64,000 nt of DNA from Gammaproteobacteria bacterium LSUCC0096 (GTDB lineage Bacteria; Pseudomonadota; Gammaproteobacteria; Pseudomonadales; Litorivicinaceae). Shown piece by piece: positions 42,162-51,586 of this stretch. The notes under the pieces were generated by a model. That model was not told where the DNA came from. It was given only the letters and a program-made list of their open reading frames with translations, and ran no database searches. The position numbers and the translations under genes are program-made. Every line of letters starts with the position of its first letter. The stretch's first letter is position 1. The DNA lies in contig VIEA01000001.1 in the NCBI GenBank assembly GCA_008087055.1, positions 136,514 to 200,513 on the forward strand, given 5' to 3'.

Positions 42162-42632
42162 ATGACTGACGCGATCGGACCTAAATCATCATACGACTTT
42201 GCGGGTCTTGGCGAACTTAAGGCCAAGGCAGCGAGTAATGGTCAAGATGATGCTGCAATCAAAAAAGCAGCGCAGCAGTTTGAGGCGATGTTCCTTCAAA
42301 TGATGATGAAGTCGATGCGCGCGACTGTCGAAAAAGGCGGCCTGTTTGACTCAGCGTCTTCAGAAACTTTTGAACAAATGTATGACCAGCAAATTGTGAT
42401 GGCGATGTCTGAGCGCGGTTCGACTGGTCTTGCACAAATGGTCGAGAAGTTTATTCGCCAATCGTATGGTCAGATCGATGCGATGGAAGGCCAAAAATTT
42501 TTACTTGATGGTCAAAAGAAAGACGCACTTCCCCTAGTAGATAAATCGGATGCTTTCAAACTTCCTGAAGGGGCGACTCAACAATTTTTGCTGAACCGTA
42601 ATCGGTTCTTGCTCGGTGGAGGTGAGTCATGA
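42162..42632 (+). CDS. flgJ: Rod-assembly protein FlgJ, rod-binding domain only
   Basis: 156 residues. The N-terminal FlgJ domain is clear: KKAAQQFEAMFLQMMMKSMRATVE, then SSETFEQMYDQQIVMAMSERGSTGLAQMV. The C-terminal glucosaminidase domain found in gammaproteobacterial FlgJ (total about 300 residues or more) is absent; only a 60-residue hydrophilic tail follows. The stop overlaps the flgK ATG by 4 nt, so this is a true short gene rather than a frameshift product. A separate peptidoglycan hydrolase is needed to let the rod pass; none is seen in this window. Confidence 0.93.
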   Translation: MTDAIGPKSSYDFAGLGELKAKAASNGQDDAAIKKAAQQFEAMFLQMMMKSMRATVEKGGLFDSASSETFEQMYDQQIVMAMSERGSTGLAQMVEKFIRQSYGQIDAMEGQKFLLDGQKKDALPLVDKSDAFKLPEGATQQFLLNRNRFLLGGGES

Positions 42633-45600
42633 CAGACCTTCTCTCTATCGGAGCCAGTGGTATCAATGTCTATAAGCGCGCTCTTTCAACTGTATCCAAC
42701 AACATCGCGAACATGGGCACGGAAGGATATAGCAGGCAAGTCACTGACATTAAGCAAACAGATCCGACGGAATCTGGTGGCAGTTTTATTGGCAACGGCG
42801 CTTATTTTGATCGTGTCTCCCGTCAGTACGATGCGTTCTTAGAGTCATCGTTACAACAGGCGACAGCCGATCTTGAATCGCAGGGTGCTTCTGTCGAATA
42901 CACCAACAGACTTTTGGATGTGATTGGTGACGAAAAGATTGGAGCGACTTCAGCGCTCACTCAGTTTTTTGCGGCTGCCAAAGCTCTTTCCACCGATCCT
43001 GCATCAACAGCCCTTCGTGGTGCGATGTTGAGAGACGCAGAGCAATTAGTATCTCGTTTCAATGGTTTATCTGCTGAGTTTGATTCGTTAAACGATCAAG
43101 CGTTTTCTGCGATGGAAGCTGACGTTAAATCATTGAATGGTTTAGCTGAGCAAATTGCGTCAGTGAATCGTAATTTGCTGAAGAAAAAGCTGGAGAAAGA
43201 TCAGTCTCCACAGCTTCTCGATCAACGCGATCAGTTATTGAGAGATATCAGTCAATATGCCGGCATCACGACTAATGTAGACAGCCAAGGTTTGGTGACG
43301 GTTTCCCTTGGGCAGTCGACCAAGAAAGGGCTTCTTGTGAAAGGGGTTGATGCGTTTCAGTTATCAGTTTCTCAGCCTGACCCTCAATCTTCAGCACTCG
43401 CATTTGAGGTCAAGGGCGGTATCGAGAACGAGACGCTGTCATCAGTTCTCTCAGGCAGTATTTCTGGGTATGCGAATTTTATTGAAAACACTCTGACCCA
43501 GGTTCGTAGCCAACTCAACAATCTTGTCGGTGTATTGGCGAATGAAGTGAATGCTATTCAAACCACGGGCTTGGATGCATTTGGTGATCAAGGCGCTGAT
43601 TTCTTCCAGATTGAACCAGGAGTTTTGATCGATAAAGGTGCATCTCGTGGTGATTTTGAAGTGCTTTCATCGGTGACAGATATTGAACAACTTCAGCCAG
43701 GGTCTTACGCATTCACTTGGAATGCGGCCAGCCAATCTTGGGTTGCTGATTCGTCGGTAAAAGGTGCTCAAAGTAGTTTAGATGCCAGTGTCTCAATCGA
43801 TGGTCTACTCTTGAGATCTTCTGGACAGCCATTGGATGGAGATCGTTTTGTTGCGACGGTCTTTAGTGATCCAGCGTCCGGATTTCAACTTGGCATCACT
43901 GATGGCGCTCAGATAGCGACAGCATCATTGTTCCGGATTACGCCGGCAACACAGAATTCAGGGTCGGTAAATCCTCAGATTACTTATGAAGAGCCAACGA
44001 TTTCTGAGCCAGTGCTTAAGCCAGGGTCACAAACAGTTGCTGCTTCTTCGTTATCCCCGGTGGGTGTTGTTGAAGCAGGGCAATCGCAACTGAGCTTGAC
44101 TCTTGATCCCGCTCGCGATGCATCGCTTGCAATCAATTTGATAACCCGTGACGGTCGTCATTTGGTCGGCGGCACGGGAGTGAGTGATTTCGGTACACTC
44201 GTAGAAAGTTCTGACTTTTTCGCCACCAATGCCAGCTATACAGATCTTTATTTGAATAAGAGCGGTTCCTCGAACAATAGCTATAACGATTTTAATATTG
44301 AAATAGGAGCCTTTGGCAGTACAACCTCTGTTACAGAGGTATTGCCGATTTCTGGCGAAGTAGTTGCTCTTCCATCATCGGTCGATTTCACTTCGGGCTA
44401 TCTTGAATTTACAGCCCAATTGTCTGAAGAGAATATGGCTTTGGGTTTCCAGCAGAGTCAGTTTAAAGATACGACAGCTGGTGCTATTTCGATCGTTGGG
44501 ACTTCGATATATCGAGGTCTCGGCTCTACAACTGAAAAAATTGCTGACATTCAAGCTCCAAGCGGACCATCCAATCCATCTTATGACACGGTTAAGGTGT
44601 CTTTTGTCGATGATTTATCTTCTGTCGAAGTATCTGTTTTAGATCAAATAGCGAATCGACTTACATTCTCAAACGGCTCCGATCTGACGGCAACGAATTA
44701 TCATGTCTACTCGTCAGTCAGTGTAAAGGCTGTGTCTGGAGATGAGTTGAGTCAGTGGGCGGGAAGCTTCTCAATTAATACAGAAGAGCTTGTAAAAGCT
44801 GGCGCAATTAATCCGGTCGAAAAATATGTTTCCACTTTGCGCGGCAAAGATATCCCAGCAGCATCTAGCGGCTTGGGTGATGTCATTGAAGCATCAAAAG
44901 TATCAGTAAACGGTTCGGTCTTGGGTGCTTTGACCGTAGGCCAATCGGGTATCGATGGATACGGGAAGCTTTCTGTGCTCGACATCAAAAATTGGATTGA
45001 ATCATCAAGCCCTTCTGGCGTTACCGTTTCTGTCCAAAACAATATTTTAATTAATCCTGCGAACGTTCAACTGCTGGGTGCCGGTCTCACTATCAATGGT
45101 CATGATGTCATTTCGGTGGACAGTGGTACGAACACACAATTTTCAGATTTGGATGATTTGGTTGATTCAATCAACGCAAAGTCTGCAGTGACGGGTGTTG
45201 CTGCATCGATCGATTTAAATGGTGATTTGAGGTTGTCTGACCCAAGTGGTGGGAATATTCAGTTGGGCTCGTCAGTCGATAATTTGAGTGCAAATTTATT
45301 AGGTGTCTCGAATGGTGTGTTTGTGGGCCAGTACGAAATTGAACAGATATCGACGTCAGAGACACCGCTAAAAGTTGAGCTGACTCCAAGTGGAGCTCCT
45401 TCTGACCTTAATGCTGTTGGGCTCGACACAACGGTCATTGTTTCTGGCGAGATTACTGAAGATATTGGTGTATTCATTCAAGGAAGTGACGGAACATCAA
45501 CGTCAACATTGACCACTGCACTGACTACCTCGGGCGAGAGTTTTTCTGACGGAGTGCGCAGCCGCGTCTATGAATTAGAATTCGTGAATAGCTCTACTTA

Positions 45601-46084
45601 CCGAATTACTGATCAGGCAACGAATACCATCATGGCTGAGCGCGCCTATGCTGGCGAAACTACTATTAAATTCCAGGGAATGGTGATCGAGCTTGATCGT
45701 CCAGGTGAGGCTGGTGATAGCTTCTCGATTGATGGCAATAACACTGGACCGAATCAAACATTTGATGCGCAGGGTAATAATTCAAATATTTTAAGAATGG
45801 TTGCTCTTGAGAGTGAGCCCGTGGTCAACGGAAGCATGTCGATGACAGAGGCATATCTCGATTTTGTTGGGGATGTCGGGAATCAGGCAACTCAAGCACA
45901 AATTTCACAAGATGCATTATCAATCGTTAAAGATCAGGCTATCGAGGCACGTGACCGGGTTTCTGGCGTCAACCTTGATGAAGAGGCAGCGGATCTGATC
46001 CGTTTTCAGCAGGCTTACCAAGCATCGGCACAAGTTATGCAAGTCGCTACGAAGTTGTTCGACACGATGTTGCAGGTTCGTTAA
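42629..46084 (+). CDS. flgK: Giant hook-filament junction protein FlgK (1151 residues)
   Basis: N-terminal SIGASGINVYKRALSTVSNNIANMGTEGYSRQV and C-terminal SGVNLDEEAADLIRFQQAYQASAQVMQVATKLFDTML are standard FlgK. The usual length is 450-650; here about 500-600 residues are added in the middle, Ser/Thr/Asp/Val-rich and without cysteine, as in FlgE. The stretch GLTINGHDVISVDSGTN and VDSINAKSAVTGVAASIDLNG resemble Flagellin_IN motifs. FlgK is the first hook-associated protein, exported with FlgN. Reading frame intact over 3.4 kb. Confidence 0.95.
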   Translation: MTDLLSIGASGINVYKRALSTVSNNIANMGTEGYSRQVTDIKQTDPTESGGSFIGNGAYFDRVSRQYDAFLESSLQQATADLESQGASVEYTNRLLDVIGDEKIGATSALTQFFAAAKALSTDPASTALRGAMLRDAEQLVSRFNGLSAEFDSLNDQAFSAMEADVKSLNGLAEQIASVNRNLLKKKLEKDQSPQLLDQRDQLLRDISQYAGITTNVDSQGLVTVSLGQSTKKGLLVKGVDAFQLSVSQPDPQSSALAFEVKGGIENETLSSVLSGSISGYANFIENTLTQVRSQLNNLVGVLANEVNAIQTTGLDAFGDQGADFFQIEPGVLIDKGASRGDFEVLSSVTDIEQLQPGSYAFTWNAASQSWVADSSVKGAQSSLDASVSIDGLLLRSSGQPLDGDRFVATVFSDPASGFQLGITDGAQIATASLFRITPATQNSGSVNPQITYEEPTISEPVLKPGSQTVAASSLSPVGVVEAGQSQLSLTLDPARDASLAINLITRDGRHLVGGTGVSDFGTLVESSDFFATNASYTDLYLNKSGSSNNSYNDFNIEIGAFGSTTSVTEVLPISGEVVALPSSVDFTSGYLEFTAQLSEENMALGFQQSQFKDTTAGAISIVGTSIYRGLGSTTEKIADIQAPSGPSNPSYDTVKVSFVDDLSSVEVSVLDQIANRLTFSNGSDLTATNYHVYSSVSVKAVSGDELSQWAGSFSINTEELVKAGAINPVEKYVSTLRGKDIPAASSGLGDVIEASKVSVNGSVLGALTVGQSGIDGYGKLSVLDIKNWIESSSPSGVTVSVQNNILINPANVQLLGAGLTINGHDVISVDSGTNTQFSDLDDLVDSINAKSAVTGVAASIDLNGDLRLSDPSGGNIQLGSSVDNLSANLLGVSNGVFVGQYEIEQISTSETPLKVELTPSGAPSDLNAVGLDTTVIVSGEITEDIGVFIQGSDGTSTSTLTTALTTSGESFSDGVRSRVYELEFVNSSTYRITDQATNTIMAERAYAGETTIKFQGMVIELDRPGEAGDSFSIDGNNTGPNQTFDAQGNNSNILRMVALESEPVVNGSMSMTEAYLDFVGDVGNQATQAQISQDALSIVKDQAIEARDRVSGVNLDEEAADLIRFQQAYQASAQVMQVATKLFDTMLQVR

Positions 46085-46094
46085 GGGGATCTAA

Positions 46095-48065
46095 ATGACA
46101 GTTTCAACGAGTCTATTGTTTAGTCGCGCTGTTGGTTTGATGAATCAAAGTCAGTCTGAGCTCGCCTCTATGCAGGAAAAGGTAGCAACTGGTAAACAAA
46201 TCGTTCGTCCGAGTGATGGTGCTGATTCTGCTGTTAACGTGGCTCGTCTTAAAAACATGATTGCCCAGTTTGATGGATATAAAGCGTCTCTGCAGTCAAC
46301 AGGCGATCGGCTCAAAGTTGAAGAGGCTTATCTCCAAAGCGCGACGGATGTCCTTTCTTCTCTCAAGCAACTGAGTATCCAGGGTGCTAACGGTACACTT
46401 GCTCCTATTGATCGATTGGCAATTGCAAAAGAAGTTGATGAGTTAACTTCTGAAATGATCAATATCGCGAACGGTACAGATGCTAACGGTAATTTCTTGT
46501 TTGGTGGATCGCGGAGTCAAACTGCTCCCTATCAATTGGACGCTGATGGAGTTGCTCGGTATCAAGGTGATATCTTTCAGTCGAATTTGGACTTTACTTC
46601 ACAACGACGTTCCGCTGTTGGCCGAACAGGCCTAGAAATTTTCGAGCCTGTATTAACCGGCGAATACACCGAGGCTCTAAACGAAATTCAACGTATTGAG
46701 TTCGCTGGAGCGGTTGAGGTTGGTGATTCTTATACCATTAAAATTGATGGTATTTCTTTTGATCACACAGTTGTTGTGGGTGAGGATCTCGGTGATGTAG
46801 TCGATTCACTGGTTGCCGATATCAATGCCGCTAGGGATGCTGGAACGTTGCCTTTTGTGAGGGCATCTAACAATGGAATCGATGATCTTGTGATTGAGGG
46901 TTTGGGTGGAACACAACATGACATCCAGCTATCAACAGCGAATACCTCCGAATCTCTGAAAGCTGGGTCAGTTACAGCCCTAAATCCTGGTGATGAAATT
47001 GATGATTCCGAGCTTGAATTTGAGTCGCGTTCACTCGATTTTTCATCAGTTTCGTTTACATCGGGATCAAATGATATCGATGCAGAGGTTACCTTAACAA
47101 TCGGCAACACAGCATTGGTGACTTCTGGAACAAGCTTTTCTGATCTTCAAGCATTGGTCGATGATTTAACTGACCATGCCGACTATGCAAGTGCCGAATT
47201 TACTTTGTCTGTTGATCAAACTGGCGACCAGTTGATTATCGATTGGAAAGATGCGAAGGCAGTTCCCGCTAGCACAAAAGCGCTTCTGTCAGGCGGTGGT
47301 CTTGCAGCCGCTGATCTCATTGATGTTGCCGATAACCATTTGACTGTGTTGAATGAAGGTCTTGATCTTGACTACGGCATCAAGCTTGAGGGACCTTTCG
47401 AGAAAGGTGATAGAGTCAGCATAAATTTCGAAGGGGTATCCTTTGAATACGTTGTGACCGGCCTAGAAGATGGGGCTTCCCAACCCGCGGATACCGTTTC
47501 TTTGACAAATGTTCGCACTGCTGTCATTGCAGGGATCAACTCCGATACATCAATGTCTGCCAAGCTTGTCGCTAGTCAATACGAAGTGACCTCTCCGATT
47601 ATTCGTTTTGTGCCTCAGAATCTTGCTAATCCAGGAGTTGTTGGGGCATCTATGATTGATCGTGGAGATGTCAACAACCAGTCGATGAATATATTCACGG
47701 ATCAAGTTCCGGCGCCATCGATGCCAGAGCGCATTGAATTTTTTGAGGTACTTAAAAATCTTTCTAATGTATTGAAGGCTGATGACCAACCAGGAATACA
47801 GGCAAGTATTGATCAAATTAGTCAGATGATTGACTCAATGACTTTGGGCTTGGCCGATATTGGTGCCGAAATGAAGACCATCGATGATGAGATCTCAATC
47901 AACGAAGATCTAAAGCTGCAGCTTCAATCAGCGCTATCAAGCGAGGAGGATCTCGATTATGCGACGGCGATTACTAAGCTGCAGGCAAAGATGCTTTCAC
48001 TGGAAGCAGCTCAGTCGAGTTTTGCAAAAATCTCGCAGTTAAGTTTGTTCGATTACATCCGATAA
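46095..48065 (+). CDS. flgL: Large hook-filament junction protein FlgL (656 residues)
   Basis: The N-terminus (VSTSLLFSRAVGLMNQSQSELASMQEKVATGKQIVRPSDG) and the C-terminus (LSSEEDLDYATAITKLQAKMLSLEAAQSSFAKISQLSLFDYI) are standard FlgL. Typical FlgL is 300-420 residues; extra beta-rich material lies between about 200 and 520. The NFLFGGSRSQTAPY segment is the family's central signature. FlgL sits between FlgK and the filament. It starts 10 nt after flgK with a GGGGAT ribosome site. Confidence 0.95.
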   Translation: MTVSTSLLFSRAVGLMNQSQSELASMQEKVATGKQIVRPSDGADSAVNVARLKNMIAQFDGYKASLQSTGDRLKVEEAYLQSATDVLSSLKQLSIQGANGTLAPIDRLAIAKEVDELTSEMINIANGTDANGNFLFGGSRSQTAPYQLDADGVARYQGDIFQSNLDFTSQRRSAVGRTGLEIFEPVLTGEYTEALNEIQRIEFAGAVEVGDSYTIKIDGISFDHTVVVGEDLGDVVDSLVADINAARDAGTLPFVRASNNGIDDLVIEGLGGTQHDIQLSTANTSESLKAGSVTALNPGDEIDDSELEFESRSLDFSSVSFTSGSNDIDAEVTLTIGNTALVTSGTSFSDLQALVDDLTDHADYASAEFTLSVDQTGDQLIIDWKDAKAVPASTKALLSGGGLAAADLIDVADNHLTVLNEGLDLDYGIKLEGPFEKGDRVSINFEGVSFEYVVTGLEDGASQPADTVSLTNVRTAVIAGINSDTSMSAKLVASQYEVTSPIIRFVPQNLANPGVVGASMIDRGDVNNQSMNIFTDQVPAPSMPERIEFFEVLKNLSNVLKADDQPGIQASIDQISQMIDSMTLGLADIGAEMKTIDDEISINEDLKLQLQSALSSEEDLDYATAITKLQAKMLSLEAAQSSFAKISQLSLFDYIR

Positions 48066-48092
48066 AAAGACGAGCGCAGGTGGAGATGTTAA

Positions 48093-49457
48093 GTGGTTGA
48101 TACGAACATTCTGAACACATTGGGAGCTGGTTCTGGTCTCGATACGATTGCGATGGTGGATGCCATTGTTGCTGCTGAGAAGGCGCCTAAAGAAGCGTTA
48201 CTAAATTCGAAAATAGAATTATCGGAAGCCAAGATTTCGGGCTTAGGTGCGCTCAAGTCATCACTTGGAACTCTGCAAAGTAGTTTCGACACTCTAGCTG
48301 ACCCTGAGTTTTTTAAGGCGAATATTTCTGTCGACGCAAATACCTATGCTTTTACAACATCTCCATCTGAAGGTGCTGAGCCAGGGGTGTATTCAGTGAC
48401 TGTGCAACAGCTTGCGGCTCCTCAGCGCGAAGTAAGTGAGGGGTTTGGTGCTGTTGATGTAGATTTAAATAGCGGATCGCCATTGATGGTAAATATTCAG
48501 GTTGGTGATGATCCAGAGTTTGGTGTGTATGCCTCGCCACCAACTCCAGAGGGAATAGCAGAAGCTATCGCGAACGCAGGCTCGGGACTATCTGCTCGGG
48601 TAGTGGATACTGGGGATGGCGATACTCCGTTTATCATTCTGATTACGGGACAAGAAGGATCTGATAATGCGTTTGAGGTATCAGTCAATGGAATGAATTG
48701 GTCCACGGTCAATGAAGCCCTTGATTCGAAGTTGACAGTGGATGGTGTGCAATTGACACGCCAGTCAAATCAAATCTCAGACGCAATCAATGGAGTTGAC
48801 TTGGATCTACTGATGACACAGGCCATGCCTGTTTCGGTTGTTGTAGAGCGAGATATGCAGCCTATCGAAGATGCTATTGTCGAATTGGTGGATTTATATA
48901 ATTCGTTTTTGGAAGTCACGACCATTTTGGGTGATAAATCATTATTTGATGCTGACGGTAGTGGCAGTCTGGCAGCCGACTCTACATTAAGGTTCGTTAA
49001 GCAAGCAATCCGCCGATCAATGACGGATTTGGTGGGCTCGGGTGTGATATCCAATATTTCCGACCTAGGGCTTAGCGCAAATTTAGATGGAACTGTCGAT
49101 GTTGATAGAGAGCGATTGACTGCGGTTTTGCAGTCTTCCGAGGCTGATGTTGCTGCTTTCTTTTCAGGGCTTGGTGAGAATACCGACAATGTTGATGGAT
49201 TTGCTGGAGCTGTTAGTTCGCGTATCGGGCAGATTATCGAAGATGGTGGAATAATCGACGGTAAAATTGATACAGCTGAAAATTCGGTTGATCGTTTCCA
49301 GGAGCAGCTTGAGAAGTTGGAGATGAGAATGGAGGCTGTTCGTGCTCGTTACATGATGCAGTTTACAGCGATGGAACAGGCGGTGGATCAGTTCAATTCA
49401 TTAAAAGACTCCCTCAAAACCCAGTTTGAGAACATGCCTTTCACAAATAAAAATTAA
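48093..49457 (+). CDS. fliD: Flagellar filament cap protein FliD
   Basis: 454 residues from a GTG start with AGGTGGAG at 48078-48085. N-terminal LGAGSGLDTIAMVDAIVAAEKAP, the middle with Flagellin_IN-type YSVTVQQLAAPQREVS and C-terminal coiled coil (VDRFQEQLEKLEMRMEAVRARYMMQFTAMEQAVDQFNSL) are typical. FliD pentamers or hexamers cap the filament tip and fold incoming flagellin. Normal length despite the very large flagellins. Also acts with FliS/FliT in regulation in some species. Confidence 0.96.
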   Translation: MVDTNILNTLGAGSGLDTIAMVDAIVAAEKAPKEALLNSKIELSEAKISGLGALKSSLGTLQSSFDTLADPEFFKANISVDANTYAFTTSPSEGAEPGVYSVTVQQLAAPQREVSEGFGAVDVDLNSGSPLMVNIQVGDDPEFGVYASPPTPEGIAEAIANAGSGLSARVVDTGDGDTPFIILITGQEGSDNAFEVSVNGMNWSTVNEALDSKLTVDGVQLTRQSNQISDAINGVDLDLLMTQAMPVSVVVERDMQPIEDAIVELVDLYNSFLEVTTILGDKSLFDADGSGSLAADSTLRFVKQAIRRSMTDLVGSGVISNISDLGLSANLDGTVDVDRERLTAVLQSSEADVAAFFSGLGENTDNVDGFAGAVSSRIGQIIEDGGIIDGKIDTAENSVDRFQEQLEKLEMRMEAVRARYMMQFTAMEQAVDQFNSLKDSLKTQFENMPFTNKN

Positions 49458-49515
49458 AGTTTGACTGTGACCAGTCGATTTAGTCCCATATAGTGGTACT
49501 TGTGAGGGTGGTCGT

Positions 49516-49902
49516 ATGGTCGATCAGGTTTCGAATTCGAATGTCTTGATTCAGGCTGCGTTAGAGTCAGGAAAAAAAGTACCTGTGGTTCCAGGATCTA
49601 ATCGAACCGCTAGTGCTGTTGAATCTAATGGTTCTGAGAGCGGACGCCCAATTGTCGAGACCATCTCGTATCAGGACGCATTGAAAGAGATAGATGCTGC
49701 GATAGCTAAGCTGAATGAGGTATTAGCTTCCAAGGATCATTCGATAAGATTCCGTCGTGATGAGACACTGAATCGTTCGATTATCACAGTCGTAAATGAC
49801 GATACCGGAGAAGTGGTTCGTCAGCTGCCCACTGATGAAATGTTGCAGGTTGCTCGTAATATTGAGAACCTCAAGGGAGTTTTAGTCAAAGAGTGGGTTT
49901 AA
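49516..49902 (+). CDS. flaG: FlaG family flagellar protein
   Basis: 128 residues. The C-terminal 75 residues are FlaG-like: LKEIDAAIAKLNEVLASKDHSIRFRRDETLNRSIITVVNDDTGEVVRQLPTDEMLQVARNI. The N-terminal 50 residues are Ser/Asn-rich and unconserved. FlaG is linked to filament length control in some polar flagellates. Usually it sits between flagellin and fliD; here it lies between fliD and a glycosyltransferase gene. Ribosome site GAGGGTGG before the ATG. Confidence 0.93.
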   Translation: MVDQVSNSNVLIQAALESGKKVPVVPGSNRTASAVESNGSESGRPIVETISYQDALKEIDAAIAKLNEVLASKDHSIRFRRDETLNRSIITVVNDDTGEVVRQLPTDEMLQVARNIENLKGVLVKEWV

Positions 49903-49911
49903 ATAAATTTT

Positions 49912-51393
49912 ATGGTGCAAGTCGCTGGGTCTGCTGGGGCCAAAATACAAGAGCTGAATGAAGCGTTAAAGACCAAAGATTTCAAGAAAGCATTCGAGAT
50001 CTCCTCAAAATTACTCAAAAAAGATCCAAGTAATCAGGAGTGGATCAAAATCAATATTTATTCCTGCAAGTATGACAAAAAAAATTATTATGATGTCATC
50101 CGATTCAAGGACGTCGTTAGATTTCCGAAACCCTTGGCTGAAGACCTTGATTGTGAAGCATTATTGATGATGATGGACATCATCGAGGGAGTGGAGTCGA
50201 CTCTTGCATCTGTGCAATACGCCGTCCCATTCATTGCTGATGTTGGTGAGGTGTCTCCCTATTACGCCGAACTATTGTTGACAACGCTTGGGGTTAAGTT
50301 TGCCGAGTTAAATGATTTTGATACTTCCATGAAGTATCACGATCTCGCGATCAAGCGAAGTTCTACTGGATTTATCAGTCATTATAATCGCGCCATGGGA
50401 TTAATGCGTTTTGGTCGATTTGCTGAAGCGATTCCTGATTATGAATACCGGTGGAAGTGGCCTGATTTTCCGAGCCAACAAAGGCTATTTGGATTCCCAA
50501 AGGCTGACTTATCCGATCCTCAGACTAAAAATGCACGGATGCTTGTCTGGGCTGAACAGGGAGTTGGAGATCACCTTCTTTGGTCCCAGGCAGTTCGTAT
50601 TCTTGTGGATGAGGGTTGGACTAATATTACGCTCGAAGTGCATCCTAAAATGCAGAAGCTTATCCAAGCAGGCTTCCCAGAAATTGAAGTCATCAGTCAA
50701 CCTGTAGTCAGAGATGCGTTTGATAGCTCACACGATGTCTCTTTTAACTTTAATTTCGATTTTCATATTCCGTTGGTCGAGGTTTACATGCATGTCCACA
50801 AAGATATTGAAAATTTTCGGACGCATGCTCCATATGTTAACGTCGATAGTACGCCAGCTAGGGAATTCCGGCGGGTTATTCTTGAAAATCAACCAGGTAA
50901 GGTGATTATAGGTGTTTCTCTTGGCTCTCAACTCTGGGATCCGTTTAGAGGAAAGTTGTATTTAAGCAAAGATGATTTACTTCCACTGAAAGAATTAAAT
51001 GACCGTGCAGTATTTATTTGCTTCGATTATTCATTGAGTGTTGAGCAAGTAGAGATTCTGCGTAATGAAACGGGATTGAATCTCATGGCGATTCGAGGTG
51101 TGGATCAAAAAAATGATCTGTATACGACTACTCAAATGATGCAGGCTTGTGATGGATTTGTTGGTGTTAGTACGGCACCAACATGGCAGGCTGCTTACTC
51201 AGGGTTGCCAACCCTTGTATTGTGGTTTACCTCATTACCGGGTAACGCACCTCAATTTTTTCCTAAATGGGTTTCATCAATGAATGTATTTGTTTCTGGG
51301 TATGATCAAAAAACTGAGTTGATGAATACAATCGTGAATAATTTCGACGGGCTTTGCGCTTGGTTTAAGAACATCAGGTCGCCTCTAAGCTAG
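49912..51393 (+). CDS. TPR-containing glycosyltransferase-like protein, candidate flagellin glycosyltransferase
   Basis: 493 residues, 9 nt after flaG, so it belongs to the same unit. Residues 1-190 are helical and TPR-like (AFEISSKLLKKDPSNQEW; FNDFDTS-type pair; EAIPDYEYRWKWPDFP). From about 200 the GT9-like core begins: ARMLVWAEQGVGDHLLWSQ, VDEGWTNITLEVHPKMQKLI, later CDGFVGVSTAPTWQAAYSGLPTLVLW, the typical acceptor/donor region. TPR-GT fusions of this kind are often encoded beside flagellins and may O-glycosylate them; that role is inferred. The segment FNDFD is written from residues 128-132 of the local helix (LNDFDTSMKYHDLAIK). GC is slightly below its neighbours. A terminator follows. 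Confidence 0.75.
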   Translation: MVQVAGSAGAKIQELNEALKTKDFKKAFEISSKLLKKDPSNQEWIKINIYSCKYDKKNYYDVIRFKDVVRFPKPLAEDLDCEALLMMMDIIEGVESTLASVQYAVPFIADVGEVSPYYAELLLTTLGVKFAELNDFDTSMKYHDLAIKRSSTGFISHYNRAMGLMRFGRFAEAIPDYEYRWKWPDFPSQQRLFGFPKADLSDPQTKNARMLVWAEQGVGDHLLWSQAVRILVDEGWTNITLEVHPKMQKLIQAGFPEIEVISQPVVRDAFDSSHDVSFNFNFDFHIPLVEVYMHVHKDIENFRTHAPYVNVDSTPAREFRRVILENQPGKVIIGVSLGSQLWDPFRGKLYLSKDDLLPLKELNDRAVFICFDYSLSVEQVEILRNETGLNLMAIRGVDQKNDLYTTTQMMQACDGFVGVSTAPTWQAAYSGLPTLVLWFTSLPGNAPQFFPKWVSSMNVFVSGYDQKTELMNTIVNNFDGLCAWFKNIRSPLS

Positions 51394-51413
51394 TAAGCTT
51401 TCATCGAGACTCT

Positions 51414-51440
51414 AAGGGTGCCGCTGGCACCTTTTTTTTT
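51414..51440 (+). terminator. Rho-independent terminator after the glycosyltransferase gene
   Basis: GGTGCC (51417-51422), loop GCT, GGCACC (51426-51431), then nine T. Closes the flgB-fliD-flaG-glycosyltransferase run before the flagellin. Confidence 0.93.
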
Positions 51441-51504
51441 ACGTAAATTTGCCGTTTTGCCGGCACTGCTTTTCCTACTCCGGTAGTATTTTCTAAATAA
51501 CGGC

Positions 51505-51531
51505 TAAAGATTGCCAAATCTCTGCCGATTC
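51505..51531 (+). promoter_or_regulatory. Sigma-28 promoter before first flagellin
   Basis: TAAA at 51505-51508, 15-nt spacer, GCCGATTC at 51524-51531. A near-perfect FliA site about 55 nt before the start codon. Confidence 0.9.
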
Positions 51532-51586
51532 ACTTCTCAAGCGGCAAATTGCTGCCTGATATTCGAAAACTCAAGTGAGGTGAATT

